Source: Fragum whitleyi (Eukaryota; Mollusca; Bivalvia; Cardiida; Cardiidae). Taken from it: 64,000 nucleotides of DNA. The translations under genes and the position numbers were made by a program. The stretch's first letter is position 1. Every line of letters begins with the position of its first letter. Below are positions 43,982 to 55,983 of the stretch, one piece after another. The notes under the pieces were generated by a model. The model was not told where the DNA came from, did not search any database, and saw only the letters and a list, made by a program, of their open reading frames with translations. The stretch is from NCBI GenBank assembly GCA_948146395.1, contig OX411544.1, positions 33,376,457 through 33,440,456 of the forward strand. Reading direction: 5' to 3'.

Positions 43982-44659
43982 TACCAGAAAATACCAGGAT
44001 ATGTTTTCTACCTTGCTAAAGACATAAGTTTTCAACTTTTACATCACCTTAATTATCATATGCATCAATCTAATTTGGACAGTTTGATAATTATGTTAAC
44101 TTCTAATGGGTTAAATTTTGTTATGCGATGAGTTTTTATGGCCTGTGGATTTGAAGGTGTTTGTTAGATGATGTTGCTATACCAGTACAACTGCAAATTT
44201 TCTAAAGGGTAAATCAATTTTGTAGATATGGCGGGAAAATCGTTTATAAAAATAAATTCATTAGTTGATTTACCGGTACTTTCTATGTATGTTATATGGT
44301 ACATTTGTTTATTATTATTAGGTGATCAAAAACTGATGAGGTTTTAGTTGCCCCACTACAGTGGGTGAAAGGTTAGATGAATGTGTATATTTTTGAAAGA
44401 ATTGGTATAGGTGTATTGTAAATATTCTATTGTATGTGTTGAACTCAACTTCTGATCTAGATTCCCCCCCCCCCAAAAAAGCTCTTGAACAAATTACCAT
44501 TTTAATATGTATTTGAGTAATGTTCTTTGTTCTATCTTATTCTTTTCATTTGTAGAGAAGAATATTACCATATGTATATATTTCAACATTTCCATGTTTC
44601 ATTATAACATAATTAATCTTTACATATAACAAAAAAATAATTTTACAAATAACAAAGAA

Positions 44660-44786
44660 TTTTTACGTTGACTTACAAATGCGCCTATTCATGACATTTC
44701 CAACAATTTTAATAAAACGCAAAGTGATGACTCCGGACAGCCTGTGCATCTGGACAATCTAACCAGAGTCTTCACTTTGTGTTTTG
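44660..44786. repeat. Dispersed repeat (CCAGAGTCTTCACT)
   Basis: CATTTCCAACAATTTTAATA, CAGCCTGTGCATCTG and CCAGAGTCTTCACTTTG recur at about 49470-49575 and 63750-63850. Family not recognised. Confidence 0.55.
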
Positions 44787-44788
44787 TA

Positions 44789-45248
44789 CAGTTAGTTACA
44801 TCGTGAAATTGACATTTATCTCAATCAAAACCTTTCTAAATCGCTCACTCAGAGCTCCATTGACTAATTCCAAACACTCGCTCAAACCATTCAAAAACAC
44901 TCAAACCCATTGAAAAATATAGAATCAACAATGTCATTCAAAATTAATTTTGATAGAGAAAAATCTCGATTTTACTGACATAATTTGAATTGTTAGCTCC
45001 TCATAAGTTCTTGAAGAAATAGGAAGCTATATAAAGGACATGTATGCATTTTTAGCTCACCTGAGCACATATTGTTTATTCAAGGGAGGTAATCAATATT
45101 GCTAATTTTGTTCATCCTGAACAAAATTTGCAATATAGGATTAACTCCCATTAAATTCACTCAAAACTTGCTCTCCATACTCATTCAAATTCATTCCTAA
45201 ATCATTCCAAAATCATTCACCTTGTCAATTTTACAATGTTGTTAACTG
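44789..45248. mobile_element. TA-flanked MITE, copy 2
   Basis: TA at 44787-44788 and 45249-45250; ends CAGTTAGTTACATCGTGAAA and TTTTACAATGTTGTTAACTG inverted. Same family as 35179-35594. It contains a 21-base HL-1 fragment at 45054-45074 and an inner hairpin (GCTAATTTTGTTCATCCTGA with TGAACAAAATTTGC). Confidence 0.8.
45054..45074 (+). mobile_element. Minimal HL-1 insertion (5' end only)
   Basis: AGCTCACCTGAGCAC followed by ATATTG sits between T-runs inside the MITE. The two sister MITEs have no such bases at this point. Confidence 0.55.
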
Positions 45249-45249
45249 T

Positions 45250-45834
45250 ATATAGATAAGGGCTAGGCAACCTAATCATCGCATTTTGTGGTTGTTAAGG
45301 GTGCAAAATCTTTTGGTCAAATGTACACGTCAAATTGATGGAAATGTCTTGCACAGACCCAAATATTATGTTTGGGCAATTCACAATTTTTTACATTTTG
45401 CTATATTTCTTTTTTCATGCCCTTGAATTGATAGATCATGAGCATATTGTTATGCTTGTAATTGTCTGTCTGTCCTTTCCTTTGACTTGTATGCTCTAGA
45501 TTAAAATATTTCCTAGCAATTTCAATTCTCCATAAATTATAAATAAGACTTTTGGTAGGTTTCTAGCCTAGATCTTTGTCAAGACACAAGTGGAGAAGGT
45601 AATTTCATCAATTTTAAGGTCAAAATTTTCACTTTTACCCAAAAACTCAAAAATTTAACCAGTGAACTTTAAAAACTCAGAATTTTAACCAGTGAACTTA
45701 ACATATTCAAAATTATATTAGCTACAATGATCATATTGGGTCTGATCTAATACCCCATATGATGAAGTTCAAGGTCAAATAATTATCCCTTATCTGCAAA
45801 ACGAAAGTGTGAACTCGTTTAAGATACTGTTTTT
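45250..45834. other. No recognised feature
   Basis: AT-rich DNA; AACCAGTGAACTTAA-like phrases repeat twice near 45655-45700. Confidence 0.35.
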
Positions 45835-46592
45835 ATACACCACCAAAGGTGGACAAATATTGGTACCATCTTCTTTGACTGTCCCTTTGTCAGAATGTAT
45901 GTCTGTACATACATTCCTATGTCCATTACAATCTTGTGAATGCAATACCTCCCTCATTTATGAAAAAAATTGGATGAAACTTTTACACAATGCTGCTAGT
46001 AACCTGACCTTGTCCATATTGTCACGGTTTGGTGAATGTCATGGAAAAAGGGGCCTTCGTGTAAAAATCTTGTAAATGCAACTCCTCCCTCATTTATGGA
46101 TGATATTGATGAGACTTTCACAAATGTTCCTGGTCGGGTTAGTCACCTGACCTAACACATATTGTCAATTTCAGCTGCGTCATGGAAAAAGGGGCCTTTG
46201 TGACTATTGTGAATGCAACTCCTTCAATTATGGACAGTTATTGATGAGACTTTCACAAAATGTTCTTAGTCACCTGACCTTGCACATATTGTTTTGGGTT
46301 GTTTAAATTCAGCCTTGCATAGAAAAAGGGGCCTTCATACCAAATTCTCGTGAGCATTATGTGTATATTGCTTTCATATAGCCATGTGCATGTTGTCCTA
46401 ATTTAGTGAACTATTCTATTTCATGGAAAAAGTGACCTTATTGAAAATTTTCTTATAACACAAATTGTACATTTGAGATGAAATTATCTACCCTCCATTT
46501 AAGGATTGATTTTGTTGATATGCACCATCTTGATAAAAAGGGCTTTCATTTTAATGATAATGCCTTTTTGCAGCGTATCTTGTGTATCTTGT
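45835..46592 (+). mobile_element. Array element with ATACACCACC start (HL-5-like ends)
   Basis: Starts TTTTTATACACCACCAAAGG and has three roughly 140-bp units (GCAACTCCTCCCTCATTTAT, TGATGAGACTTTCACAAA, GAAAAAGGGGCCTT). It ends near GCGTATCTTGTGTATCTTG. The start and GCGTATCTTGTG end style resembles HL-5, but the array is different. Confidence 0.5.
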
Positions 46593-46776
46593 AACAACAG
46601 CACTCTTGTTATTCTTGTATTTAGCAATAGTATGCGTCTCCATAAGACATTAAATGTAAGGGCAAGGTCATCAGTGAAGGTCAATGTTACTTATAAAGTA
46701 AAACTTAGCTAAAAAAGATCTGTTCAGGCATAACTGATCCACAAATATCCTCTTATTTCATGTTTAATTCTTATTT

Positions 46777-46850
46777 GATGGCTCATTGCTAAACAGTTGT
46801 AACTGCCTATAAACATATAGGCAGTTACAACTGTTTTGCTCTGAGCCATC
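46777..46850. repeat. 74-bp foldback, second copy of GATGGCTCA family
   Basis: GATGGCTCA...AACAGTTGTAACTGCC with an almost perfect inverted arm ending TGAGCCATC. Sequence matches 25056-25131 except for a few bases flanking the stem. Confidence 0.88.
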
Positions 46851-47084
46851 AAGCTGTGTTGGAATTAAATTTTGAATTGTTGTCATAGACTTGGTATCCA
46901 AGGTATTGGTGTTGGCATTTGTGTTAGTGTTGGTAGTATTGGCATGACAAACTTCTACTTTGATCATAACTATTACTAATGAAGATATTTATTTAACACT
47001 TGGAATGTGTGTTTAACATCCCAAGAACATTCCAATGTACTAAGGCATTAACTCTTAGATCATTCTTGTAGAATTATGTCCCTT

Positions 47085-47152
47085 TTTTGACTTAGTATTT
47101 TTTCAACTTCCAGCACCTGCAGCCAAGCTGTTGCAGCGACCTCATTGTTCTT
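47085..47152 (+). mobile_element. HL-4 3'-end relic
   Basis: TTATGTCCC..., CCAGCACCTGCAGCCAAGC and TCATTGTTCTTGTCG resemble the 3' third of HL-4 at 34455-34543. No intact hairpin. Confidence 0.4.
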
Positions 47153-47393
47153 GTCGTGCCATATTGATTTGCAAAAACTTGTGTAGCAAAATATAAATGA
47201 AACATTGCTGATAACCAATTATAATCTTTTTTTCCTCTATATATATAAAGAGCACTTTGCATAGTATTTTTGAAAGGGTTGCATGTTTTGGCTCAAAGAT
47301 GTATTATGGGTTTTAGGTTCACACCATGGACTTTCTCAGTGGTCAAGTTGTATGGGGGCTTGTCTTGGGACCTAAAGGTACCTGGGTCCCATT

Positions 47394-47625
47394 TTACTAA
47401 ACATCTTGCAATCATTTTTTGCGTAAGTCAAAAATTAAAGTTGCTTCTACAGTAGTAAGTAAATATGGAATTCTGCCATGCAACATCTCATTGGAATCGT
47501 CTTCTGAAGACGATTTCAATGAGACATTGCAAGGCAGAATCTAATAAAGAAAGAAAACACCAGGTACAATTTCAGATTTTGACTTACGATCATTTTTTTT
47601 GTAAGATGTTTAGTAAAACGGGCCC
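47394..47625. mobile_element. 232-bp foldback MITE (GGGTCCCATTTTACTAAA ends)
   Basis: GGGTCCCATTTTACTAAACA with CATCTTGCAATCAT pairs with ATGTTTAGTAAAACGGGCCC. An inner hairpin pairs GATTCTGCC-like arms around AATCGTCTTCTGAAGACGAT. A partial copy is at 57605-57655. Confidence 0.75.
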
Positions 47626-47791
47626 CTGGTCTGAGTCCTACTGTCACTGGGGTGTGTTCAGTACTTATTATAGGCGCCCACAGTCAGTGCAGCTGTAGAA
47701 TTATTTACATTAAAAGATTTTTTGGGTGATATTTATTTAATGGTGGGTGGTTGTACTTATGTAGTTTTTGTAGTTCAATGATGATTTGTTC

Positions 47792-48011
47792 GATCCCCGA
47801 TGGCGGCAAATATCCTTTCCGAAGTTTGTCTTTCACCAATGGGTAGATAATCGTAAACCTATGTGAAATAGCAGTCGGAGGCTAGGAAAGGATGTAATGG
47901 TAGTACTGGCGTGAGAAATACCAGGAATCCATTGTTAGGTGCTCCGGCCGCCGCGATATAACTGAAATAATGTTGAAAGCGGCGTAAAACCCCATTCAAT
48001 CAATCAATCAA
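47792..48011 (+). mobile_element. 5'-truncated SINE copy D with 17-bp target duplication
   Basis: Starts inside the B box (GATCCCCGATGGC), with full body and a (CAAT)n tail. Perfect duplication TCAATGATGATTTGTTC at 47775-47791 and 48012-48028. Confidence 0.92.
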
Positions 48012-48111
48012 TCAATGATGATTTGTTCTAGAGGTGTATTGGTATGGAATGCATGTGAGTAAAGGGTTTCACAATTCTTATAAATATCACTTTTGATAAT
48101 ATTGATTCAAT

Positions 48112-48370
48112 ATAGGCTTGTGTGTCCAACTGTCAATTTAGAGTTCCTTGATTAAATCTCCAGTGGTGGCACTCATCATTTCCGACTATTTGTCTCTCAC
48201 CAATGGGTTGATAATTGTCGACCTTTGTGAGATAGCAGCTGGAGGCTAGGAAAGGATGTAATGGTAGAAATACCAGAGAAATACCAGGAATCTATTGTAA
48301 GGTGCTACAGGCTCCCCTTTAACTGAAATTGTTGAGAGAGGTGTAAAACTCCACTCAAAGAAACAAACAA
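48112..48370 (+). mobile_element. Diverged SINE copy E
   Basis: Partial head (CAACTGTCAATTTAGAGTTC) and a decayed body (CTCTCACCAATGGGTTGATA, AGGCTAGGAAAGGATG). A short duplication ATTCAATA may flank it. Confidence 0.7.
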
Positions 48371-49465
48371 ATTCAATAATATTGGCCTTCAGTGAATTTT
48401 TGATTCATTATCAACCTTCAATTTTGCCCAGAGTATCACCAACAATGTCAATATAGAGTAAATACACGTTTTTGAGGGCTTTAACATTTGCAGAGACCAT
48501 AAAAAATGGTTTAACGTCCGAGTCTGAAAGAGATTGCAGAATGATTCATAGGAACGCTTTAGAATTAGCTCCAAACCCACTAATGTGCAGGGTAAAATGC
48601 ATGATAGGGATGAGAGTATTTTTCACTGCGTTTATTGGAGTATAAAGTGCAATTGCATAAGCACATGGCAAATAACGCATGTAGGACTTGAATGTATTGG
48701 AATGCATTTATAATACACTGTCAGTTTTGGTTGTACTGACATTGCTTGGTAAATTTATGACGTCACAAATTCAATCGAGGGAATACGGTCAACGCCTTTA
48801 TTTATGCTCTTTATGTGTATTAATATTAGACTTTGAAACTGTTAAAGTGTTTAGGCCTAGACTGAAAGTATTTTAGTAAAAAATAAAATAAAAAACAGCT
48901 TTATCGGCCCATAAATTTACTTTTCGATATACGTTTCTCCCATTAACGCCTGGGTTGGGTCCGTTAACGTATAACAATCCAAAAAATTGATTTTATGCAA
49001 TAACACTGCTTAATTTTCAATGTATTGATTTAATATTATTATCACAATATAGAATGAGCCCTGCATTGAGTGATTTCAATTATATAAATGTAAATGTTGT
49101 TTCGTATTTTTAAATAGAATGTAGTGGTTATTGCAATTCTGTATACATGTTTATGAAACCATGGTGATTTTATTGATTAAATAATGGTATTGAAACAGAT
49201 ATCTTAGCTTTATGTTTTCACGAAAACAACCATTATTATACTTCTGTCCTCTCTTGTTGACTTCTGTTAGGGAATATGGTTATTTAGCTCTACTATTTGT
49301 AGAAAAAAAACAGGTATTCTCGTCTCCCAGGCATCATCCTTATGTAATTATGTTAGTTAAGCTTTTACATACAAGTATGTCAAATATCTGTTTCTACTGG
49401 AAATTTTACACTTACTTCTGTGACCATAATATGAGCCTCTTAACAAAGGATTATTACTCCAAATT
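48371..49465. other. No recognised gene
   Basis: AT-rich; the ORF at 49212-49499 has no recognisable domain. No splice-supported exon. Confidence 0.4.
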
Positions 49466-49681
49466 GAGCCTGTGCGTGAAATTTCCAACAATTTCATAAA
49501 TGCTCATAGCAAAGACTTTGATCAGCCTGTGCTTCTGCATAGTCTGACCAGAGTCTTCACTATGCATTTATTAGATAGATAAGGTCTCAAAGTACTTGTA
49601 CACCTTCAGGTAACTTTATATTTACAGTAGTTGGCTGTCTACATTGCTCCTTGTATACACCTCCCGTACATTTCAATTTTT

Positions 49682-50687
49682 ATAGGTCCGTCAAAGACGG
49701 GACGTATTATGAGATCACCCGTGGCGTCCGGCGTCCAGCAGCGTCCACTTCTTTGTCCAGAGCATAACTCTGTCACTTGAAGTGCGAAGGACTTCAAACT
49801 TGGCAATTGTATTCTTCTCATCATTACGGAGTGCAGTGCACAAGAACCATAACTCTACCTGGCCTATTTTTTTAGTTATTGCCCTTTGTTGTTTTTCATA
49901 CTAGAATCTTGTCCGGAGTATATCTCTAAAAGTGTAATAGCTAGGATCATGACACTGCATGGGTGTATAGATCTCAGCAAGGGGGATTGCAGTGCACAAG
50001 AACCATAACTCTATCTGGCCTATTTTTTGAGTTATTGCCCTTTGTTGTTTTTCAGACTTGAACCTTGTCCGGAGTATATCGCTTAAAGAGTAATAGCTAG
50101 GATCATGAAACTTCATGGGTGTATAGATCTCACTAAGGGGGAGTGCAGTGTACAATAACCATAATTCTACCTGACCTATTTTTTTAGTTATTGCCCTTTG
50201 TTGTTTTTCAGACTTGAATCTTGTCCGGAGTTTATCTGTAAAAGTATAATAGCTAGGTTCATGAAACTTCATGGGTGTATAGATGTCATCAAGGGGGAGT
50301 GCAGTGTACAATAACCATAATTCTACCTGGCCTATTTTTTGAGTTATTGCCCATTGGTGTTTTTCATACTAGAATCTTGTCCAGAGTATATCTCTTAAAG
50401 TGTAATAGCTAGGATCATGAAACTATATGGGTGTATAGATCTCAGCAAGGGGGATTGCAGTGCACAAGAACCATAACCCTATCTGGCCTTTTTTTTTTAG
50501 TTATTGCCCATTGTTGTTTTTCATACTAGAATCTTGTCCGGAGTATATCTCTTATAGTATAATAGCTAGGATCATGAAACTTCATGGGTGCAAAAAATAT
50601 TCATTCAAAATAACCTCAGTTCTATTCAAACCCCCAGTTAATACTAAGCAGTGTGACGGGCGTATCTTATGACAATTTGGCACCTTG
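49682..50687 (+). mobile_element. HL-5 element, second copy, five 156-bp units
   Basis: Starts ATAGGTCCGTCAAAGACGGG and ends GACGGGCGTATCTTATGAC...CACCTTG. Array markers at 49830, 49986, 50142, 50298 and 50454, again exactly 156 bp apart. Confidence 0.85.
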
Positions 50688-50883
50688 TTTGGAAATGTCA
50701 CACACTAGCTCATATGTTATTTTGAGAAAGTTTAACCCTTCTCTGACCTACAAATACTGATTTTGTTTAAATGTGCAATTGTTGTATATGTGCTAAATCT
50801 CTGTTTCTACTAAAGTTAATACAAGGAAATTTTATACATACTTTTTTGACCATAATTTCAGTCTCTAGACATGAATTTATTAC

Positions 50884-52066
50884 TTTTTAGCTCCACTGGC
50901 TGAAAGCCACTGGGGCTATTGTCATGGCGTTGTGTCCGTCGTGCGTCCGTGCGTGCGGTCGTAAACTTTTTCTTTAAAAATCTTCTTCTCAGAAACTACT
51001 GGATGGATTTCAACCAAACTTCACAGGAATGATCCTTAGGTGACCCTCTTTCAAAGTTGTTCAAGAAATTTTGATCCAATGAAAAACATGGATTAAATGG
51101 GCGTGGCTAATTTCCAAATATGGTAAAAAGTGTATTTTCTGAGAATCTAATTGATGGATACCAATGAAATTTTACATGAATGATCCTTGTGTGACCCTGT
51201 ATCAGTCTACCAAAAATTATTGTGATCGGATGAAAAATATGCATTTTATGGGCGGAGGTCATTTCTCTATATGTTATATAGTGGAAATTTTCAAAATCAT
51301 TTTCTCAGAATGTAAGTGATGGATATCAACCAAATTTCACTAGAATGATCCTTGAGTGACCCTTTATCAGCCCACAAAATATTATTGTGATTAGATGAAA
51401 AATATGTATTTTATGAGCAGAGGTCATTTCTCTTTATGTTATATAGTGGAAACTTTCAAAATCCTTTTCTCAGAATGTAAGTGCTGGATATCAACCAAAT
51501 TTCACAAGAATGATCCTTGAGTGACCCTCTATCAGTCCACCAAAAATTATTGTGATCGGATGAAAAATATGTATTTAATGGGCGGAGGTCATTTCTCTAT
51601 ATGTTATATAGTGGAAACTTTGGAAACCATTTTCTCAGAATCTAAAAGATGGATATCAACCAAATTTTATTGGAATAATCCTTGAGTTACACTCTATCAG
51701 TTTACCAAAAATTATTTTGATTGGATGAAAAATATGTATTTTATGGGCGGAAGTCATTTCTCTATGTGTTATTTAGTGGAAACTGTGAAAACATTTAATT
51801 GGAATCTAAATCATGGATACCAATGAAATTTTATATGAATGATCCTTGAGTGACTCTTTATCAGTCTACCAAAAATTATTGTGATCAGATGAAAATATGC
51901 ATTTCACGGGCGGATGTCATTTCTCTATATGTTATGTAGTTGAAACTTAGAAAATTATTTTCAACATCAGTAGAATCCAAAATATCTAAACATCTAGTCA
52001 AAACTTTTGTTGCTTTACAAGAATTTCAAGCCTGTGGAGCAACTCAAGCCATTCATGGCTTTCTAG
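50884..52066 (+). mobile_element. HL-3 element, abutting HL-2
   Basis: TTTTTAGCTCCACTGGCTGA start with a CGTCGTGCGTCCGTGCG run; about six roughly 165-bp units; end TGTGGAGCAAC, AAGCCATTCATGGCTT, TCTAG. HL-2 begins a few bases later. Confidence 0.8.
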
Positions 52067-52525
52067 TTTATTTGCTAGCCCGGGACGAAAGTCTCGGAAG
52101 AGCTATTGTCATACGCTCGGATGTCGGCGTCGGTGTCGGCGTCCGCATTAGGTTAAAGTTTTTTATTTCTATCAATATTTATCCTAGAGGCTTTATTTTT
52201 TACAGAAACACTCATTAGGACATAGGCTTTCATTTGAGACCAACATCCATGTCGAAATGACCTTTAGACTGTGACCTTGACCCTTTCAAAAAAATTTTAA
52301 ACAAAAACTTTAACCAAAAACTTTAACCAAAAAAACTTTAACCTTGCTTATATTTTCTGTAAGCTTTAACCTAGAGACATCATTACTTCATATGCACACT
52401 CATTAGGTGAAAGGCTTTCACCAAAAACAAAGGTCCTTGACAATTTGACCTTGACCTTGACCCTTTGTGGACTTAGAAAAACTTTAACCCAAAAACTTTA
52501 ACCACAAACTTTAACCTTTCATGTA

Positions 52526-54936
52526 TTTTTAGCTCACCTGAGCACGAAGTGCTCAAGGTGAGCTTTTGTGGTCGCATGATGTCCGTCGTCTGTCGTCCGT
52601 CGTGTGTAGTCCGTCGTCAACATTTACCTTGTAGACACTCTAGAGGCCACATTTTTTGCCGGATCAACCTGAAATTTGGTCAGAATGATTGTCTTGATGA
52701 AATCTCGAATGAGTTGGAATTTGGGTCAGGTGGGGTCAAAATTGAGGTCACAGGGTCAAATATTGGTAAAACCTTGTAGACACTCTAGAAGCCATATTTT
52801 TTGCCCAATCATCCTGAAATTTGGTCAGAATGATTTTCTTGATGAAATCTCGGATGAGTTCGAAATTGGATCAAGTGGGGTCAAAAATGAGGTCACGGGG
52901 TCAAATATTGGTAAAACCTTGTAGACACTCTAGAAGCCATATATTCTGCCCAATCAATCTGACAATTGGTCAGAATGATTGTCTTGATAAAATCTAGGAT
53001 GAGTTCGAAATTGGGTCATGTGGGGTCAAAAATGAGGTCACAGGGTCAAATATTGGTAAAACCTTGTAGACACTCTAGAAGCCATATGTTTTGCCCAATC
53101 ATCCTGAAATTTGGTCAGAATGATTGTCTTGATGAAATCTTAGATGGGTTTGAAATCGGATCAAGTGGGGTCAAAAATGAGGTCACAGGGTCAAATATTG
53201 GTAAAACCTTGTAGACACTCTAGAATCCAAATATTCTGCCCAATCAATCTGAAATTTGGTCAGAATGACGGTCTTGATAAAATCTAGGATGAGTTCGAAA
53301 TTGGGTCAAGTGGGGTCAAAAATGAGGTCACAAGGTCAAATCGACACTCTAGAATCCATATATTCTGCCCAATCAATCTGAAAATTGGTCATAATGATTG
53401 TCTTGATAAAATCTAGGATGAGTTCGAAATTGGGTCATGTGGGGTCAAAAATGAGGTTACAGGGTCAAATATTGGTAAAACCTTGTAGACACTCTAGAAG
53501 CCATTTTTTTTGCCCAATCATCCTGAAATTTGGTCAGAATGATTGTCTTGATGAAATCTTAGATGGGTTTGAAATCGGATCAAGTGGGGTCAAAAATGAG
53601 GTCACAGGGTCAAATATTGGTAAAACCTTGTAGACACTCTAGAATCCAAATATTCTGCCCAATCAATCTGAAAATTGGTCAGAATGATGGTCTTGATAAA
53701 ATCTAGGATGAGTTCGCAATTGGGTCAAGTGGGGTCAAAAATGAGGTCACAAGGTCAAATCTTAGATAAACCTTGTAGACACTCTAGAAGCCGCATTTTT
53801 TGCCCAATCATCCTGAGAATTGGTAAGAAGCAAAGGGGTCCGAAATAACCCCCCACCACCATATATACTAATAATATTTATATTATTAGTATATATGGTG
53901 GTGGGGGATTATTTCGGACCCCTTTGGTCAGAAGCCACATTTTTTGCCCAATCATCCTGAAAATTGGACAGAATGATTGTCTTGATGAAATCTTGGATGA
54001 GTTTGAAATTGGGTCATATGTGGGGTCGAAAATGAGGTCACAGGGTCAAATGTTAGATAAACTTTGTAGACACTTTAGAAGCCACATTTTTTGCCCAATC
54101 ATCCTGAAAATTGATCAGAATGATTGTCTTGATGATATCAAGGATGACTTGGAAAATGGGTCATGTGGGGTCAAAAATGAGGTCACGGGGTCAAATTTTG
54201 GAAAATCCTTAGAAAAACCTTGTAGACCAACTAGAAGCCATATTTTTTGCCTGATCAACCTGAAATTTGGTCAGAATGATTGTCTTGATGAAATCTCGGA
54301 CATGTTTGAAATTGGGTCAAGTAGGGTCAAAATTGAGGTCACAGGGTCAAATCTTAGAAACACCTTGTAGACACTCTAGAAACCATATTTTTGTCCAATC
54401 AACCTGAAATTTGGTCAGAATGATTTTCTTGATGAAATCTTGGACAAGTTCGAAATTAGGTCAAGTGGGGTCAAAATTGAGGTCATGGGGTCAAATCTAT
54501 GAAAAACCTTGTAGACACTCCATAAAGCATATTTTTTGTCAAATCAACCTGAAATTTGGTCAGAATGATTGTCTTGATGAAATCTTGGACAAGTTCGAAA
54601 TTGGATCAAGTGGGGTCAAAAATGAGGTCATGTCGTCAATATTAGAAAAACCTCGTAAACACTCTAGAAGCCATATTTTTTGCCTGATCAACCTGAAAAT
54701 TGGTCAGAATGATAATCTTGATGAAATCTAGGTCAAGTTTGAAACTGGGTCAAGTGGGGTCAAAAACTAGATCACGAGATCAAATCTTAGAAAAACCTTG
54801 TAAGCAGTGTAGAGGCATCATCTTTTGCCCAATCGACCTGAAATTTGGTCTGAATTCTTCATCCTTTCTAAATCTACTTTAAACAATTTTTGACAGTTCA
54901 TTCAGGTGAGCGATTTAGGGCCACTATGGCCCTCTT
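52526..54936 (+). mobile_element. HL-1 element with a 145-bp tandem array
   Basis: Start TTTTTAGCTCACCTGAGCAC with a CGTCGTCTGTCGTCCGTCG run. About 14 units follow with the marker GTAGACACTCTAG (52631, 52776, 52921, 53066, 53211...), 145 bp apart with one 16-bp deletion. The end is TTCAGGTGAGCGAT, GGGCCACTATGGCCC, TCTTG. The several 82-residue + strand ORFs are repeat by-products. Confidence 0.87.
53831..53926. mobile_element. 96-bp near-perfect palindrome inserted in the 145-bp array
   Basis: CAAAGGGGTCCGAAATAA...TTATTTCGGACCCCTTTG with centre ATTTATAT-like; one or two mismatches. GTAAGAAG on the left and GTCAGAAG on the right suggest an 8-bp target duplication. No other copy in the window. 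Confidence 0.88.
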
Positions 54937-55983
54937 GTTTAATGCTCTATCCTAGGGACATCATAGCTTCATATATATACTCACCAGGTGATAGGCTTTC
55001 ACCAGAGACCAAGGTCCTTCACAATTTGACCTTGACCTTTACTATTTGTGGACTTAGAAAAACTTTAACTGAAAACTTTAACCAAAAACTTTAACCTTGC
55101 TTATATTTTCTGAATGCTTTAACCTAGGGACATCATTACTTTATATACATACTCATTAGGTGATAGGCTTTTGTGAGAGATCAAGGTCCTTGAGAATTTG
55201 ACCTTGACTTTTTATGAACTGAGAAATATTTTAACCGAAATTCTTTTACCAAAAACTTTAACCTTGCCTATATTTTCTGAATGCTTGAGCCTAGGGACAT
55301 CATTACTTCATATACATAGTCACCAGATGAAAGGCTTTCACCAGAAACCTAGGGCCTTGACAATTTGACCTTGACCTTTTATGGACTTGGAAAAACTTAA
55401 ACTGAAAAACTTTAACCAAAAATTTAACCTTGCTTATATTTTCTAAATGCTTTACTCGGGGACATTATTACTTCATACACATACTCACTAGGTGATAGGC
55501 TTCTACAGAGACCAAGGTCCTTCACAATTTGACCTTGATCTTGACCTTTTGTGGACATTTTAAAGAAAAACTTCATGTTTGATACAAAGAAATTCCATTG
55601 GTAACCTCATCTGCTTGTAGGCTTTGACTTTACCCTAACCTTATACATGCCATTAAAACAAAAAAGTTTATTTTTCTTAATTACTACTCAAACAGATATA
55701 TATTAGATCATGGACTTTAACATTGAAAGAAACCAATTTGAACTTCGGTCTTCGGTCAAGCGCTGTTTGTGACAAGCAGCTGTTTGGGCGAGCTACGTTG
55801 TCCGCGGACAACTCTTGTTTCATTTTAGATATTCTTTCAATATTGACATTGATTAACTGAAATTATCCAGCACTGGGATAAGTTAAGACTGGTTGTCCTG
55901 TCAAGTTTTAGCTCCACTGAACAATGTTCCACAATTTTAATTCTCATAATCATTTTTCCTAAATTCATACTTCTAATTTGGAA

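Larger units (their letters stand above)
52069..55817 (+). mobile_element. HL-2 element with HL-1 nested inside
   Basis: Start TTTGCTAGCCCGGGACGAAA, then GTCGGCGTCGGTGTCGGCGT and units with GACCTTGACCTTGACCC and AAAAACTTTAACC. It is interrupted at 52526-54936 and resumes (CTAGGGACATCATTACTT-type units), ending GGGCGAGCTACG, TTGTCCGCGGACAA, CTCTTG. Confidence 0.78.

Noticed and set aside
47465..47698. 77-aa ORF
   Set aside because: Lies across the palindromic core of a foldback MITE.
52549..54882. Series of 82-aa + strand ORFs with similar peptides
   Set aside because: Frames of the 145-bp HL-1 array; they shift and stop between units, so not a repeat protein.
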